From assembly GCF_036075115.1 (NCBI RefSeq), contig NZ_CP107958.1, positions 5,952,001-6,016,000 of the forward strand: a stretch of 64,000 bases of DNA, written 5' to 3'. Under the pieces are notes generated by a model, which was not told the origin of the DNA, ran no database searches, and worked only from the letters and a program-made list of their open reading frames with translations. Numbering within the stretch: position 1 is the stretch's first letter; every line of letters starts with the position of its first letter. The position numbers and the translations under genes are program-made. This document shows, piece after piece, positions 43,015 through 52,100 of this stretch. The DNA is from Streptomyces sp. NBC_00377 (GTDB taxonomy: Bacteria; Actinomycetota; Actinomycetes; Streptomycetales; Streptomycetaceae).

Positions 43015-44520
43015 ATGACGGAGACGAAACGCGAGATCGAGCGCAAGTACGAATCCGACGACAGTGGACTGCCTGATCTGACCGGTGCCGGCGGCGTCGC
43101 GTCCGTCCTCGACAAAGGCGTCGTCGAGCTGGACGCGACCTACTACGACACCTCCGACCTGCGCCTGGCCTCCGCCTCGATCACGTTGCGCCGTCGCACC
43201 GGAGGCTCGGACGCCGGCTGGCACCTGAAACTGCCGGTGGGACCGGGCGTCCGGGACGAGATCCGCGCCCCGCTCTCCGACGCCGTACCCGACGAACTCG
43301 CCGGACTGGTCCGCTCCCGCGTCCGCGAAGGACAACTCGTACCCGTGGTGCGACTGCGCTCCAGCCGGGACGTCCGCGACCTCCTCGACGCCAAGGGACG
43401 GCTGCTCGCCGAGGCCAGCGTGGACGCCGTACGCGCCGACCGGCTGTTCGGCGGCGAGGGCAGCGCCCAATGGACCGAGATCGAGGTGGAGCTCGCCGAC
43501 GGCGGCGACCCCGCACTCCTCGACAAGGTGGAGAAGCGGCTGCGCAAGGCAGGCGTACGGCCGTCGAAGTCGGCGTCGAAACTCGCGCGGGCCCTGGCTG
43601 AGACGAAGGGCGGACATCCCCGGCCGAAGGACCCGGCCCCCGCCGAACCCGTCACCGCCGGCGACCACGTCCTCGCGTACATCCGCGCCCAGCGGGACGC
43701 GATCGTCGAACTCGACCCGGCCGTGCGCCAGGACGCCCCGGACGCCATCCACGACATGCGGGTCGCCACCCGCCGGCTGCGCAGCACGTTCCGCTCCTTC
43801 CGCACGGTCCTCGACCGGGAGGTCACCGACCCCATCGGCGCCGAACTGAAATGGCTCGCCGGGGAGCTGGGCGTGGGCCGCGACCACGAGGTGCTCGTCG
43901 AGCGGCTGGGCGGGGCCCTCGACGAACTGCCCCCCATCCTGGTCTCCGGCCCGGTCCACGACCGGCTGCGCACCTGGGCCAAGGCAGGGGAGCACGGTTC
44001 CCGCCGCCTGCTGTTCGGCGTACTCGACTCGCAGCGCTATCTGACGCTCCTGGACACCCTGGACGCCGTGGTCGCCGACCCGCCGACGCTGAAGGCGGCC
44101 GCCAGGAAACCGGACAAGGTGCTCGCCAAGGCCGTGCGCAAGGACTTCGCGAAGGTGTCTGCGCTGGTCGAAGAGGCCATGGAGCAGCCGCCCGGCCACG
44201 ATCGCGACGAATCCGTGCACGAGGCGCGCAAGAAGGCCAAGCGGACCCGCTACGCGGCGGAGACGGCCACCCCGGCGATCGGCGGTGCGGCCAAGAGACT
44301 CGCCAAGTGCATGAAGGCGTTGCAGAGCCTGCTCGGCGAGCACCAGGACAGCGTCATGGCCCGCCAGACCCTGCGCGAGCTCTCGGCCGTGGCGCACGCG
44401 GCGGGGGAGAGCACCTTCACCTACGGGCTGCTGTACGGCCGCGAGGAGCGCCGGGCGGAGATCTCCGAGGAGGCGCTGCCGGAGATGTGGAAGGCGACGC
44501 GGGCGTCGATGGAGGTCTAG
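43015..44520 (+). CDS. CYTH and CHAD domain protein
   Basis: 501 residues. The CYTH tunnel domain opens with ExExK (EIERK, residues 7-11) and covers about 1-195; a CHAD helical domain (DAIHDMRVATRRLRSTFR, then HEARKKAKRTRYAAE) fills 215-490. CYTH enzymes act on triphosphates or polyphosphate, and CHAD binds polyphosphate granules, so a polyphosphate role is likely. Not obviously linked to the neighbouring mre cluster. Confidence 0.92.
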   Translation: MTETKREIERKYESDDSGLPDLTGAGGVASVLDKGVVELDATYYDTSDLRLASASITLRRRTGGSDAGWHLKLPVGPGVRDEIRAPLSDAVPDELAGLVRSRVREGQLVPVVRLRSSRDVRDLLDAKGRLLAEASVDAVRADRLFGGEGSAQWTEIEVELADGGDPALLDKVEKRLRKAGVRPSKSASKLARALAETKGGHPRPKDPAPAEPVTAGDHVLAYIRAQRDAIVELDPAVRQDAPDAIHDMRVATRRLRSTFRSFRTVLDREVTDPIGAELKWLAGELGVGRDHEVLVERLGGALDELPPILVSGPVHDRLRTWAKAGEHGSRRLLFGVLDSQRYLTLLDTLDAVVADPPTLKAAARKPDKVLAKAVRKDFAKVSALVEEAMEQPPGHDRDESVHEARKKAKRTRYAAETATPAIGGAAKRLAKCMKALQSLLGEHQDSVMARQTLRELSAVAHAAGESTFTYGLLYGREERRAEISEEALPEMWKATRASMEV

Positions 44521-44660
44521 GCCGGTTCACGCGGCAGGCCGGTTCACCGTGGGCTTCCTCGCGGGCGGGGGAGTGCTCCGGCCGGGTTACGCTTGATGGT
44601 CTCCCTCCCCCAGCCCTCGGCCGGGGGCGCCCCCCGTCAGCTCACGAAGGTAACCCCGCG

Positions 44661-46613
44661 ATGTCTGTCGAGTCGGTCTTCCCGCAGCTCGAAGCTCTGC
44701 TCCCGCATGTGCAGAAGCCGATCCAGTACGTGGGCGGCGAGCTCAACTCCACCGTCAAGCCCTGGGAGTCCTGCGACGTCCGCTGGGCCCTCATGTACCC
44801 GGACGCGTACGAGGTGGGTCTGCCCAACCAGGGCGTCATGATCCTCTACGAGGTGCTGAACGAGCAGGAGGGGGTCCTCGCCGAGCGCACGTACAGCGTG
44901 TGGCCGGACCTGGAGGCGCTGATGCGGGAGCACGCCGTCCCGCAGTTCACCGTGGACGGCCACCGTCCGGTGAAGGCCTTCGACGTGTTCGGGCTGTCCT
45001 TCTCCACGGAGCTGGGCTACACGAACATGCTGACGGCGCTGGACCTCGCGGGCATCCCGCTGGAGTCCAGGGACCGCGGTCTCGACGACCCGATCGTGCT
45101 GGCGGGCGGCCATGCGGCCTTCAACCCCGAGCCGATCGCCGACTTCATCGACGCGGCCGTCATCGGCGACGGCGAGCAGGCCGTGCTGGACATGACGAAG
45201 ATCATCCGCGAGTGGAAGGCGGAGGGCCGGCCGGGCGGCCGCGAGGAGGTCCTCTTCCGTCTCGCCAGGACGGGCGCGGTGTACATCCCGCGGTTCTACG
45301 ACGTCGAGTACCTGCCGGACGGCCGGATCGCCCGGGTGGTGCCCAACAAGTCGGGCGTTCCGTGGCGCGTGTCGAAGCACACCGTCATGGACCTCGACGA
45401 GTGGCCCTACCCCAAGCAGCCGCTGGTCCCGCTCGCCGAGACGGTCCACGAGCGCATGTCCGTGGAGATCTTCCGCGGCTGCACCCGCGGCTGCCGCTTC
45501 TGTCAGGCCGGCATGATCACCCGCCCGGTGCGCGAGCGCTCGATCACCGGCATCGGCGACATGGTGGAGAAGGGCCTGAAGGCGACCGGCTTCGAGGAGG
45601 TCGGCCTGCTCTCGCTGTCGAGCGCCGACCACAGCGAGATCGGCGAGGTCGCGAAGGGCCTCGCGGACCGCTACGAGGACGACAAGATCGGCCTGTCCCT
45701 CCCCTCCACCCGTGTCGACGCCTTCAACGTCGACCTGGCGAACGAGCTGACGCGCAACGGCCGCCGGTCGGGCCTGACCTTCGCCCCCGAGGGCGGTTCC
45801 GAGCGCATGCGCAAGGTCATCAACAAGATGGTCTCCGAGGAGGACCTGATCCGGACGGTCTCCACCGCGTACGGCAACGGCTGGCGCCAGGTGAAGCTGT
45901 ACTTCATGTGCGGTCTGCCGACCGAGACGGACGAGGACGTCCTCCAGATCGCCGACATGGCGATGAAGGTGATCGCCGAGGGCCGCAAGGTCTCCGGCCA
46001 GAACGACATCCGCTGCACGGTGTCGATCGGCGGATTCGTGCCGAAGCCGCACACCCCGTTCCAGTGGGCGCCGCAGCTCTCCGCCGAGGAGACGGACGCG
46101 CGTCTTCAGAAGCTCCGGGACAAGATCCGCGGCGACAAGAAGTACGGCCGCTCGATCGGCTTCCGGTACCACGACGGCAAGCCCGGCATCGTCGAGGGCC
46201 TCCTCTCGCGCGGCGACCGCCGTATCGGCGCCGTCATCCGGGCCGTCTACGAGGACGGCGGCCGCTTCGACGGCTGGCGCGAGCACTTCTCCTACGACCG
46301 CTGGATGGCCTGCGCGGACAAGACGCTGCCCGCCTTCGGCGTGGACGTCGACTGGTACACCACACGCGAGAAGTCCTACGAGGAGGTCCTGCCCTGGGAC
46401 CACCTGGACTCCGGCCTGGACAAGGACTGGCTCTGGGAGGACTGGCAGGACGCCCTCGACGAGACAGAGGTCGAGGACTGCCGCTGGACGCCCTGCTTCG
46501 ATTGTGGGGTGTGTCCGGCAATGGACACCCACATCCAGATCGGCCCGACCGGCCAGAAGTTGCTGCCGTTGACGGTGAAGCAGCCGGCGGGGAGTTCCGG
46601 GCACAGTCACTGA
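44661..46613 (+). CDS. TIGR03960-family B12-binding/radical SAM protein
   Basis: 650 residues. N-terminal B12-binding-like domain (ALMYPDAYEVGLPNQGVMIL), radical SAM core with Cys274-x3-Cys278-x2-Cys281 in RGCTRGCRFC, and a C-terminal extension ending CFDCGVCP...GPTG. In many bacteria this family lies with TIGR03936 (DUF2344) proteins and RNase E/G, as here; a role in RNA or tRNA modification has been supposed but is unproven. ATG 44661 with GAAGG upstream. Confidence 0.93.
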   Translation: MSVESVFPQLEALLPHVQKPIQYVGGELNSTVKPWESCDVRWALMYPDAYEVGLPNQGVMILYEVLNEQEGVLAERTYSVWPDLEALMREHAVPQFTVDGHRPVKAFDVFGLSFSTELGYTNMLTALDLAGIPLESRDRGLDDPIVLAGGHAAFNPEPIADFIDAAVIGDGEQAVLDMTKIIREWKAEGRPGGREEVLFRLARTGAVYIPRFYDVEYLPDGRIARVVPNKSGVPWRVSKHTVMDLDEWPYPKQPLVPLAETVHERMSVEIFRGCTRGCRFCQAGMITRPVRERSITGIGDMVEKGLKATGFEEVGLLSLSSADHSEIGEVAKGLADRYEDDKIGLSLPSTRVDAFNVDLANELTRNGRRSGLTFAPEGGSERMRKVINKMVSEEDLIRTVSTAYGNGWRQVKLYFMCGLPTETDEDVLQIADMAMKVIAEGRKVSGQNDIRCTVSIGGFVPKPHTPFQWAPQLSAEETDARLQKLRDKIRGDKKYGRSIGFRYHDGKPGIVEGLLSRGDRRIGAVIRAVYEDGGRFDGWREHFSYDRWMACADKTLPAFGVDVDWYTTREKSYEEVLPWDHLDSGLDKDWLWEDWQDALDETEVEDCRWTPCFDCGVCPAMDTHIQIGPTGQKLLPLTVKQPAGSSGHSH

Positions 46614-46919
46614 GGTGAGCGAGGCACCCGACGGTGTGAGGGACGCGCCGGCGGGGGTGAGCGAGCAGGAGGGGACGGCGGCACTGTCCATGGCCGCCGG
46701 CCCTCCCCGGCTCCGCCCGTCGACGTCACCGCTTGCCGCCCCCAGAACCCCTCTGCCGGACCCGGGGGAGGACGCGCAGATTTCCTTGTCGGGAAGGGGC
46801 TCGTCGGTGTCCGGTGAGTTGAGCGTGGCGCCGCCTTCGATTCGGCCGTCGTCGAAGTGACGCGGTGCCGCGGGCCGCTTTCCGACGCACCCTCAGCAGC
46901 GCATCCACCGGGGCGGTTG
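46614..46919 (+). other. region between radical SAM gene and repeat membrane protein
   Basis: 306 bases. A GTG-initiated frame of 81 codons (46615-46860) begins directly after the radical SAM stop, but it has no ribosome site and a Ser/Pro/Arg composition typical of spurious frames, so I do not call it. TAGCGT at 46920-46925 is a plausible -10 for the next gene. Confidence 0.4.
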
Positions 46920-46935
46920 TAGCGTCTACGTCGAT

Positions 46936-48090
46936 ATGGACCTGCACAAGCCGCCCGCCGGACCGCCCGCGCAGCCGCCCGTTCCGGCGCCCGCGCAGCC
47001 GCCTGCCCGGACGCCCGAAGGGTGTCTCGTCGTCGCGATCCGGCTGCCTGTGCGGATCGTGGTGCTGGTACTGGTCCTGCCGGTGCGGATGGCGTGGGAC
47101 GCGCTCGTCGTGGCGGGGCGGTTCCTCGGGGACACGGTGCTCCGGCCGCTCGGGCGGGCCCTGTCGTGGCTGGCGAAGGCGCTGTTGCTGTGGCCGCTGA
47201 TCGGGCTGTGGCGGTATGTCGTCGTCCCTGTGGGCAAGGCGCTGGGGTGGCTGGGGCATGTGCTGCTCGTGGTGCCGGTGGTGTGGTCCTACCGGCATGT
47301 CCTCACCCCGCTCGGGCACGGCCTCGCCTGGCTGGCCCGGCGGGCCTGGGCCGGGCTGGCGTGGGTGTACGCGTGCGTGCTGACGCCCGCGGGGCACGCC
47401 GTCCGCTGGTTGCTGAAGGGGATCGGCACGGTCCTCGCCGTCGTCGGGGCCGGCGCGTACACCGCCGTGGCGTGGCTGGTGCGGTACCTCGTCGTCGTTC
47501 CGGCGCGATGGATCCACGCAGCGGTGCTCGTGCCGACCGGGCGGGCGGTCGCCTGGTGTGCGCGAGGGGTGTGGCGGCTGCTGGCGCTGCTCGTCACCGG
47601 GATCGGCGTGGTCCTGTACTGGACCGTCCGGATCCTGGTCGTGCTGCCCGCGCTCGCGCTGTGGCGCTGGGTGCTCGCGCCCGTCGGCCGCTTTCTCGCA
47701 GTCCTCGCGCGTGAGGTGGGGGAGGCTCTGGGGCACGCCTGGCGGATCGCGGGACGCATCTCGTCGGCCGTCGGACGGCTCCTCGGGACCCTCTTCTGGT
47801 GGATCTTCGTGGAGCCGGTGCGCTGGGTGTACCGGACCGTCCTGACCCCGGTGGGGCATGTCGTGCGGGACGCCGTGCTGCGTCCGGCGGCCCGTGCCGC
47901 GCGCAGTGTGGGCCGGGCCGCCCGGCAGGCGCTGGCCGCCGCCCGTGAGACGGCCCGGCAGACCCGCGCGGACCTGCGCCGGATGCTTTTCGGCGAGTCG
48001 CTGCCACGGGAGGCGGTCGGCCGACGGGAACCATCGACGGGCGAGACACGTACTCTTGGTAGGAGTACGACCGCTCTCACGAAGGACTGA
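46936..48090 (+). CDS. periodic multi-helix membrane protein of unknown function
   Basis: 384 residues. After a Pro/Ala-rich cytosolic tail, hydrophobic segments alternate with a recurring motif of the form V-L-x-P-x-G-(H/R/K)-x-(L/V)-x-W: TVLRPLGRALSW, VVVPVGKALGW, VLTPLGHGLAW, VLTPAGHAVRW, AVLVPTGRAVAW, VLAPVGRFLAV and VLTPVGHVVRD, roughly every 26-60 residues. The C-terminus is basic (AARSVGRAARQALAAARETARQTRADLRR). The Pro-Gly turns may mark re-entrant loops or short amphipathic hairpins. No family recognised. It lies between the TIGR03960 and TIGR03936 genes and ends six bases before the latter. Start ATG 46936, near-leaderless. Confidence 0.75.
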   Translation: MDLHKPPAGPPAQPPVPAPAQPPARTPEGCLVVAIRLPVRIVVLVLVLPVRMAWDALVVAGRFLGDTVLRPLGRALSWLAKALLLWPLIGLWRYVVVPVGKALGWLGHVLLVVPVVWSYRHVLTPLGHGLAWLARRAWAGLAWVYACVLTPAGHAVRWLLKGIGTVLAVVGAGAYTAVAWLVRYLVVVPARWIHAAVLVPTGRAVAWCARGVWRLLALLVTGIGVVLYWTVRILVVLPALALWRWVLAPVGRFLAVLAREVGEALGHAWRIAGRISSAVGRLLGTLFWWIFVEPVRWVYRTVLTPVGHVVRDAVLRPAARAARSVGRAARQALAAARETARQTRADLRRMLFGESLPREAVGRREPSTGETRTLGRSTTALTKD

Positions 48091-48096
48091 ACGACA

Positions 48097-48903
48097 CTGG
48101 GCAAGCGACAGCCCGAAGGCCCGCCGCCCGCACCCGCGGTGCAGCGCATCCGACTGCGCTACACCAAGCGCGGCCGCCTCCGGTTCACCAGCCACCGTGA
48201 CTTCCAGCGCGCCTTCGAGCGTGCGTTGCGCCGTGCCGAGGTGCCGATGGCGTACTCGGCGGGGTTCACACCGCATCCGAAGGTGTCGTACGCCAATGCC
48301 GCACCCACCGGCACGGGCAGTGAGGCGGAGTATCTGGAGATCGCGCTCACCGCGGCGCGTGATCCGGAGAAGCTGAGAATCCTCCTCGACGAGTCGCTGC
48401 CCACCGGGCTCGACATCGTCGACGCGGTCGAGGCCCGGACCTCGGGGCTCGCCGACCGGCTGACGGCCTCCGTATGGGAGCTGCGGCTGGACGGTGTGGA
48501 CCCGGCCGACGCCGATCGCGCGGTGGACGCCTTCAACAAGGCGGACGCCGTCGAGGTCCAGCGCATGGCGAAGAACGGCGTGCGGACCTTCGACGCCCGC
48601 GCCGCTGTCGTCCAGCTCGAAACGCACAGGGAACCCGCTGATAGGCCGACGGACCAGCCCTGTGCGATACTGCGGCTGGTTGTTCGGCACGTGACGCCTG
48701 CCGTACGACCCGACGACGTCCTGTCCGGTCTTCGCGCCGTGGCCGACCTGGCGCCGCCGGTCCCCGCTGCGGTGACCAGGCTGGCGCAGGGGCTGTTCGA
48801 TGAAGAGACCGGCACGGTGACCGACCCGCTCGCGCCCGACCGCGAGGCAGCACAGGCCCCCACAACGGCCGAACCCGCTGCCACCGCGAAGGCGCCCGCG
48901 TAG
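48097..48903 (+). CDS. TIGR03936-family (DUF2344) radical-SAM-associated protein
   Basis: About 268 residues. QRIRLRYTKRGRLRFTSHRD and FTPHPKVSYANAAPTGTGSEAE are characteristic of DUF2344. The C-terminus is an Ala/Glu/Pro tail. The best-placed start is a CTG at 48097, which would give GKRQPEGPPPAPAV before the conserved domain, six bases after the upstream stop with GAAGGA ten bases away; the conventional start GTG 48139 has no ribosome site. It functions with the TIGR03960 radical SAM enzyme and is next to rne, as in many bacteria. Confidence 0.88.
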   Translation: MGKRQPEGPPPAPAVQRIRLRYTKRGRLRFTSHRDFQRAFERALRRAEVPMAYSAGFTPHPKVSYANAAPTGTGSEAEYLEIALTAARDPEKLRILLDESLPTGLDIVDAVEARTSGLADRLTASVWELRLDGVDPADADRAVDAFNKADAVEVQRMAKNGVRTFDARAAVVQLETHREPADRPTDQPCAILRLVVRHVTPAVRPDDVLSGLRAVADLAPPVPAAVTRLAQGLFDEETGTVTDPLAPDREAAQAPTTAEPAATAKAPA

Positions 48904-49180
48904 GGAAGGTTCCGCGAAGGAACGTACGCCGTAGCGCCGCCCTCGTACTCGGGAGCCACCTGGGTCGGGCGGCGAACCGACCAGAAGACTTTCGCCAGGC
49001 CGTACGCATTCGGCGTACGGAACCGGCGAGACAGGACACAGAGAGCTCCCGTGCGGCGCCCGCGCCCCGGACGGCGGCACCGCGCATCGCGCGAGCCGCG
49101 GACGTCAACGGTGATCGATCCTCAGCGATCGACGCCGGACCAGGCGCGGCGCCCGGGAGCCTGACGGGAGAAACGCCCGC
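48904..49180 (+). promoter_or_regulatory. long structured leader of rne
   Basis: 277 bases before rne with several hairpins: CCGTACGC/GCGTACGG (49000-49020) and TCGATC/GATCGA in GTGATCGATCCTCAGCGATCGAC near 49110-49130. RNase E genes elsewhere are autoregulated through cleavage of a structured leader, so this may be a sensor of RNase E activity. A promoter for rne alone is also possible. Confidence 0.4.
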
Positions 49181-52100
49181 ATGCTCGAGCCAACCGAATC
49201 CGCAGAGTCCGTCACGGACTCCGAAGCGAACAGCCCCAGCGACACCCTGCCGCCGCGTCGGCGGCGCCGTGCCGCTTCCCGGCCGGCGGGTCCGCCGGTC
49301 GCCGCCGCCGACACCTCGGCCGAGATCACCACGCCGGCCATACCGGCCGTGGAGTCCGCCGAGCAGTTGGCGGAGGAGGACCTCGAAGCCGAGGCCACCG
49401 AGGCCGCCCAGGGCGACGCCACTGCCGACGGCACGGCAGGGGAAGCCGACGAGGCGCCCGCCGAGGCCGCGCCCCGTACGCGCCGCCGTGCCACCCGCCG
49501 CGCCTCCGCGCCCGCCGGGGCTCCGGCCGCCGTCGAGGCCGCCGAGACCGTCCTGCCCGTGGCCGCCGAGGTGAGCGCGCCCACCGCGCAGGAGACCCCT
49601 GCCGAGGAGACCTCCGTGGAGGAGGTCTCTGCCGAGGACGCCGCTCCCCGCCGCAGCCGTCGCCGGGCCACGCGCCGCGTGACCACGCCGTCCGCGTCCT
49701 CCGAGACCCCGGCCGAGGCCGTCGAGTCCGCCGCGGAGGACGCCGCCGTGCAGCAGCCCGCCGTGGAGCCCGAGACCGCGCCCGAAACCGAGGCCGCGCC
49801 CCGTACGCGGCGCCGCGCCACCCGGCGCGCGACCGCGCCCGCCGGTGCGCCGGAGGCGGAGACGCCCGCCGTCGCCGCCGAGCCCGAGGCTCCCGCCGTG
49901 ACCGACGAGACGCCCGAGGCCCCCGTCGAGGCTCCCGAGGCCGCCCCCCGGACTCGCCGTCGCGCGACGCGCCGGGTCGCCGCGGCCGCCGAGGTGACCG
50001 AGGAGCCGGCCGCTCCCGCAACCGCTGCCGCCCCGGCCGCCGAAGAGACGAAGGCCCCGGAGACGCCCGCCGAAACTCCGGCCGCTCCCGCCGAGGCCGC
50101 TGAGGCCGACGAGGACTCCGGTTCGCGTCGCGGGCGCCGTCGGGTGGTCCGCCGGGCCGCCGGTGGCTTCACCGCGCCGGCGCAGGAGAACGCGGAGTCC
50201 GACGCGCCGCGTCGTCCGGCGCGGCCCGCGGTCGCCGTGTTCCAGGCGCCCGTGTTCGCCGAGCCGCAGTTCCAGACCCCGCAGCGGGCCGCCGCCGAAG
50301 CCGCCGCCGCCGAGGCCGAGGTGACGGAGCCCGAGGAGACCGAGGAGCCCGGGGAGACCCAGGAGCTGCCGGAGGAGTCGACCGGGTCGCGTCGGCGCCG
50401 TCGGCGCCGCGCCGCGGGCTTCGGTGATGACGCCGGCACCGGCCGCGCCGCGGCACCCACCGCTGCCGCGCCCGCCGCAGCCGTGCCGGTCGCCGACGAC
50501 GAGTCGGAAGCCGAGCCGGAGGAGGCCGACGAGGCCGAGGACGTCGTCGACAGCGACGACGAGACCGAGGAGACCGGTTCGCGTCGCCGTCGCCGTCGCG
50601 GTGGCCGTCGCCGTCGCCGTGGCGATGCCGCCGACGGCGAGGGGGACGCGGGGGACGAGGGCGCCGACGAGTTCGCCGCCGAGCAGGCCACGCAGGACGC
50701 CGAGGACACCGCCGAGCAGGAGGACGAGGACGCGGAGGACGCCGAGGACGAGGCCGGTGGCTCCACCGCCGGCAGTCGCCGCCGTCGCCGTCGCCGTCGC
50801 CGCGCCGGTGACTCCTCGACCGAGGCCGAGCAGCCGGCCGACGGGGACCCGGAGCGCACCGTCGTCAAGGTCCGTGAGCCGCGCAAGCCCTCCGAGCCGT
50901 CCGACGAGGTCCAGTCCATCAAGGGCTCGACCCGGCTCGAGGCCAAGAAGCAGCGCCGCCGTGAAGGCCGTGAGCAGGGCCGCCGCCGGGTGCCGATCAT
51001 CACCGAGGCCGAGTTCCTGGCCCGTCGTGAGGCCGTCGAGCGGGTGATGGTCGTCCGCCAGAGCGGCGAGCGCACCCAGATCGGTGTCCTCGAGGACAAC
51101 GTGCTCGTCGAGCACTACGTCAACAAGGAGCAGGCCACCTCGTACGTCGGCAACGTGTACCTGGGCAAGGTCCAGAACGTGCTGCCGTCGATGGAGGCCG
51201 CCTTCATCGACATCGGCAAGGGGCGCAACGCCGTCCTGTACGCCGGTGAGGTCAACTTCGAGGCGCTCGGCATGGCCAACGGGCCGCGTCGCATCGAGGC
51301 GGCCCTCAAGTCGGGTCAGTCGGTCCTCGTCCAGGTGACGAAGGACCCGATCGGACACAAGGGCGCCCGCCTGACGAGCCAGGTCTCCCTGCCGGGCCGC
51401 TACCTCGTGTACGTGCCCGAGGGTTCGATGACCGGGATCAGCCGCAAGCTGCCCGACACCGAGCGGGCCCGCCTGAAGACGATCCTCAAGCGGATCGTCC
51501 CCGAGGACGCGGGCGTCATCGTGCGCACCGCCGCCGAGGGCGCGAGCGAGGACGAGCTGCGCCGCGATGTCGAGCGGCTTCAGGGGCAGTGGGAGGACAT
51601 CCAGAAGAAGGCGAAGAACGGCGGGAACGCCCCGACGCTGCTGTACGGCGAGCCGGACATGACCGTCCGGGTCGTGCGCGACATCTTCAACGAGGACTTC
51701 ACCAAGGTCATCGTCAGTGGTGACGAGGCCTGGTCGACCATCCACGGATACGTGTCGCACGTCGCGCCCGACCTGACCGACCGGCTGTCGAAGTGGACCT
51801 CCGAGGTCGACGTCTTCGCCACGTACCGGATCGACGAGCAGCTCGCCAAGGCGCTGGACCGCAAGGTCTGGCTGCCCAGCGGTGGTTCGCTGGTGATCGA
51901 CCGGACCGAGGCGATGGTCGTCGTCGACGTCAACACCGGCAAGTTCACCGGCCAGGGCGGCAACCTCGAGGAGACGGTCACCAGGAACAACCTGGAGGCG
52001 GCCGAGGAGATCGTGCGTCAGCTGCGGCTGCGCGACCTCGGCGGCATCATCGTGATCGACTTCATCGACATGGTGCTGGAGTCCAACCGGGACCTGGTGC

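Noticed and set aside
46615..46860. 81-codon frame directly after the radical SAM gene
   Set aside because: No ribosome site, no recognisable domain and Ser/Pro/Arg composition of random high-GC frames. It could be revisited if conserved.
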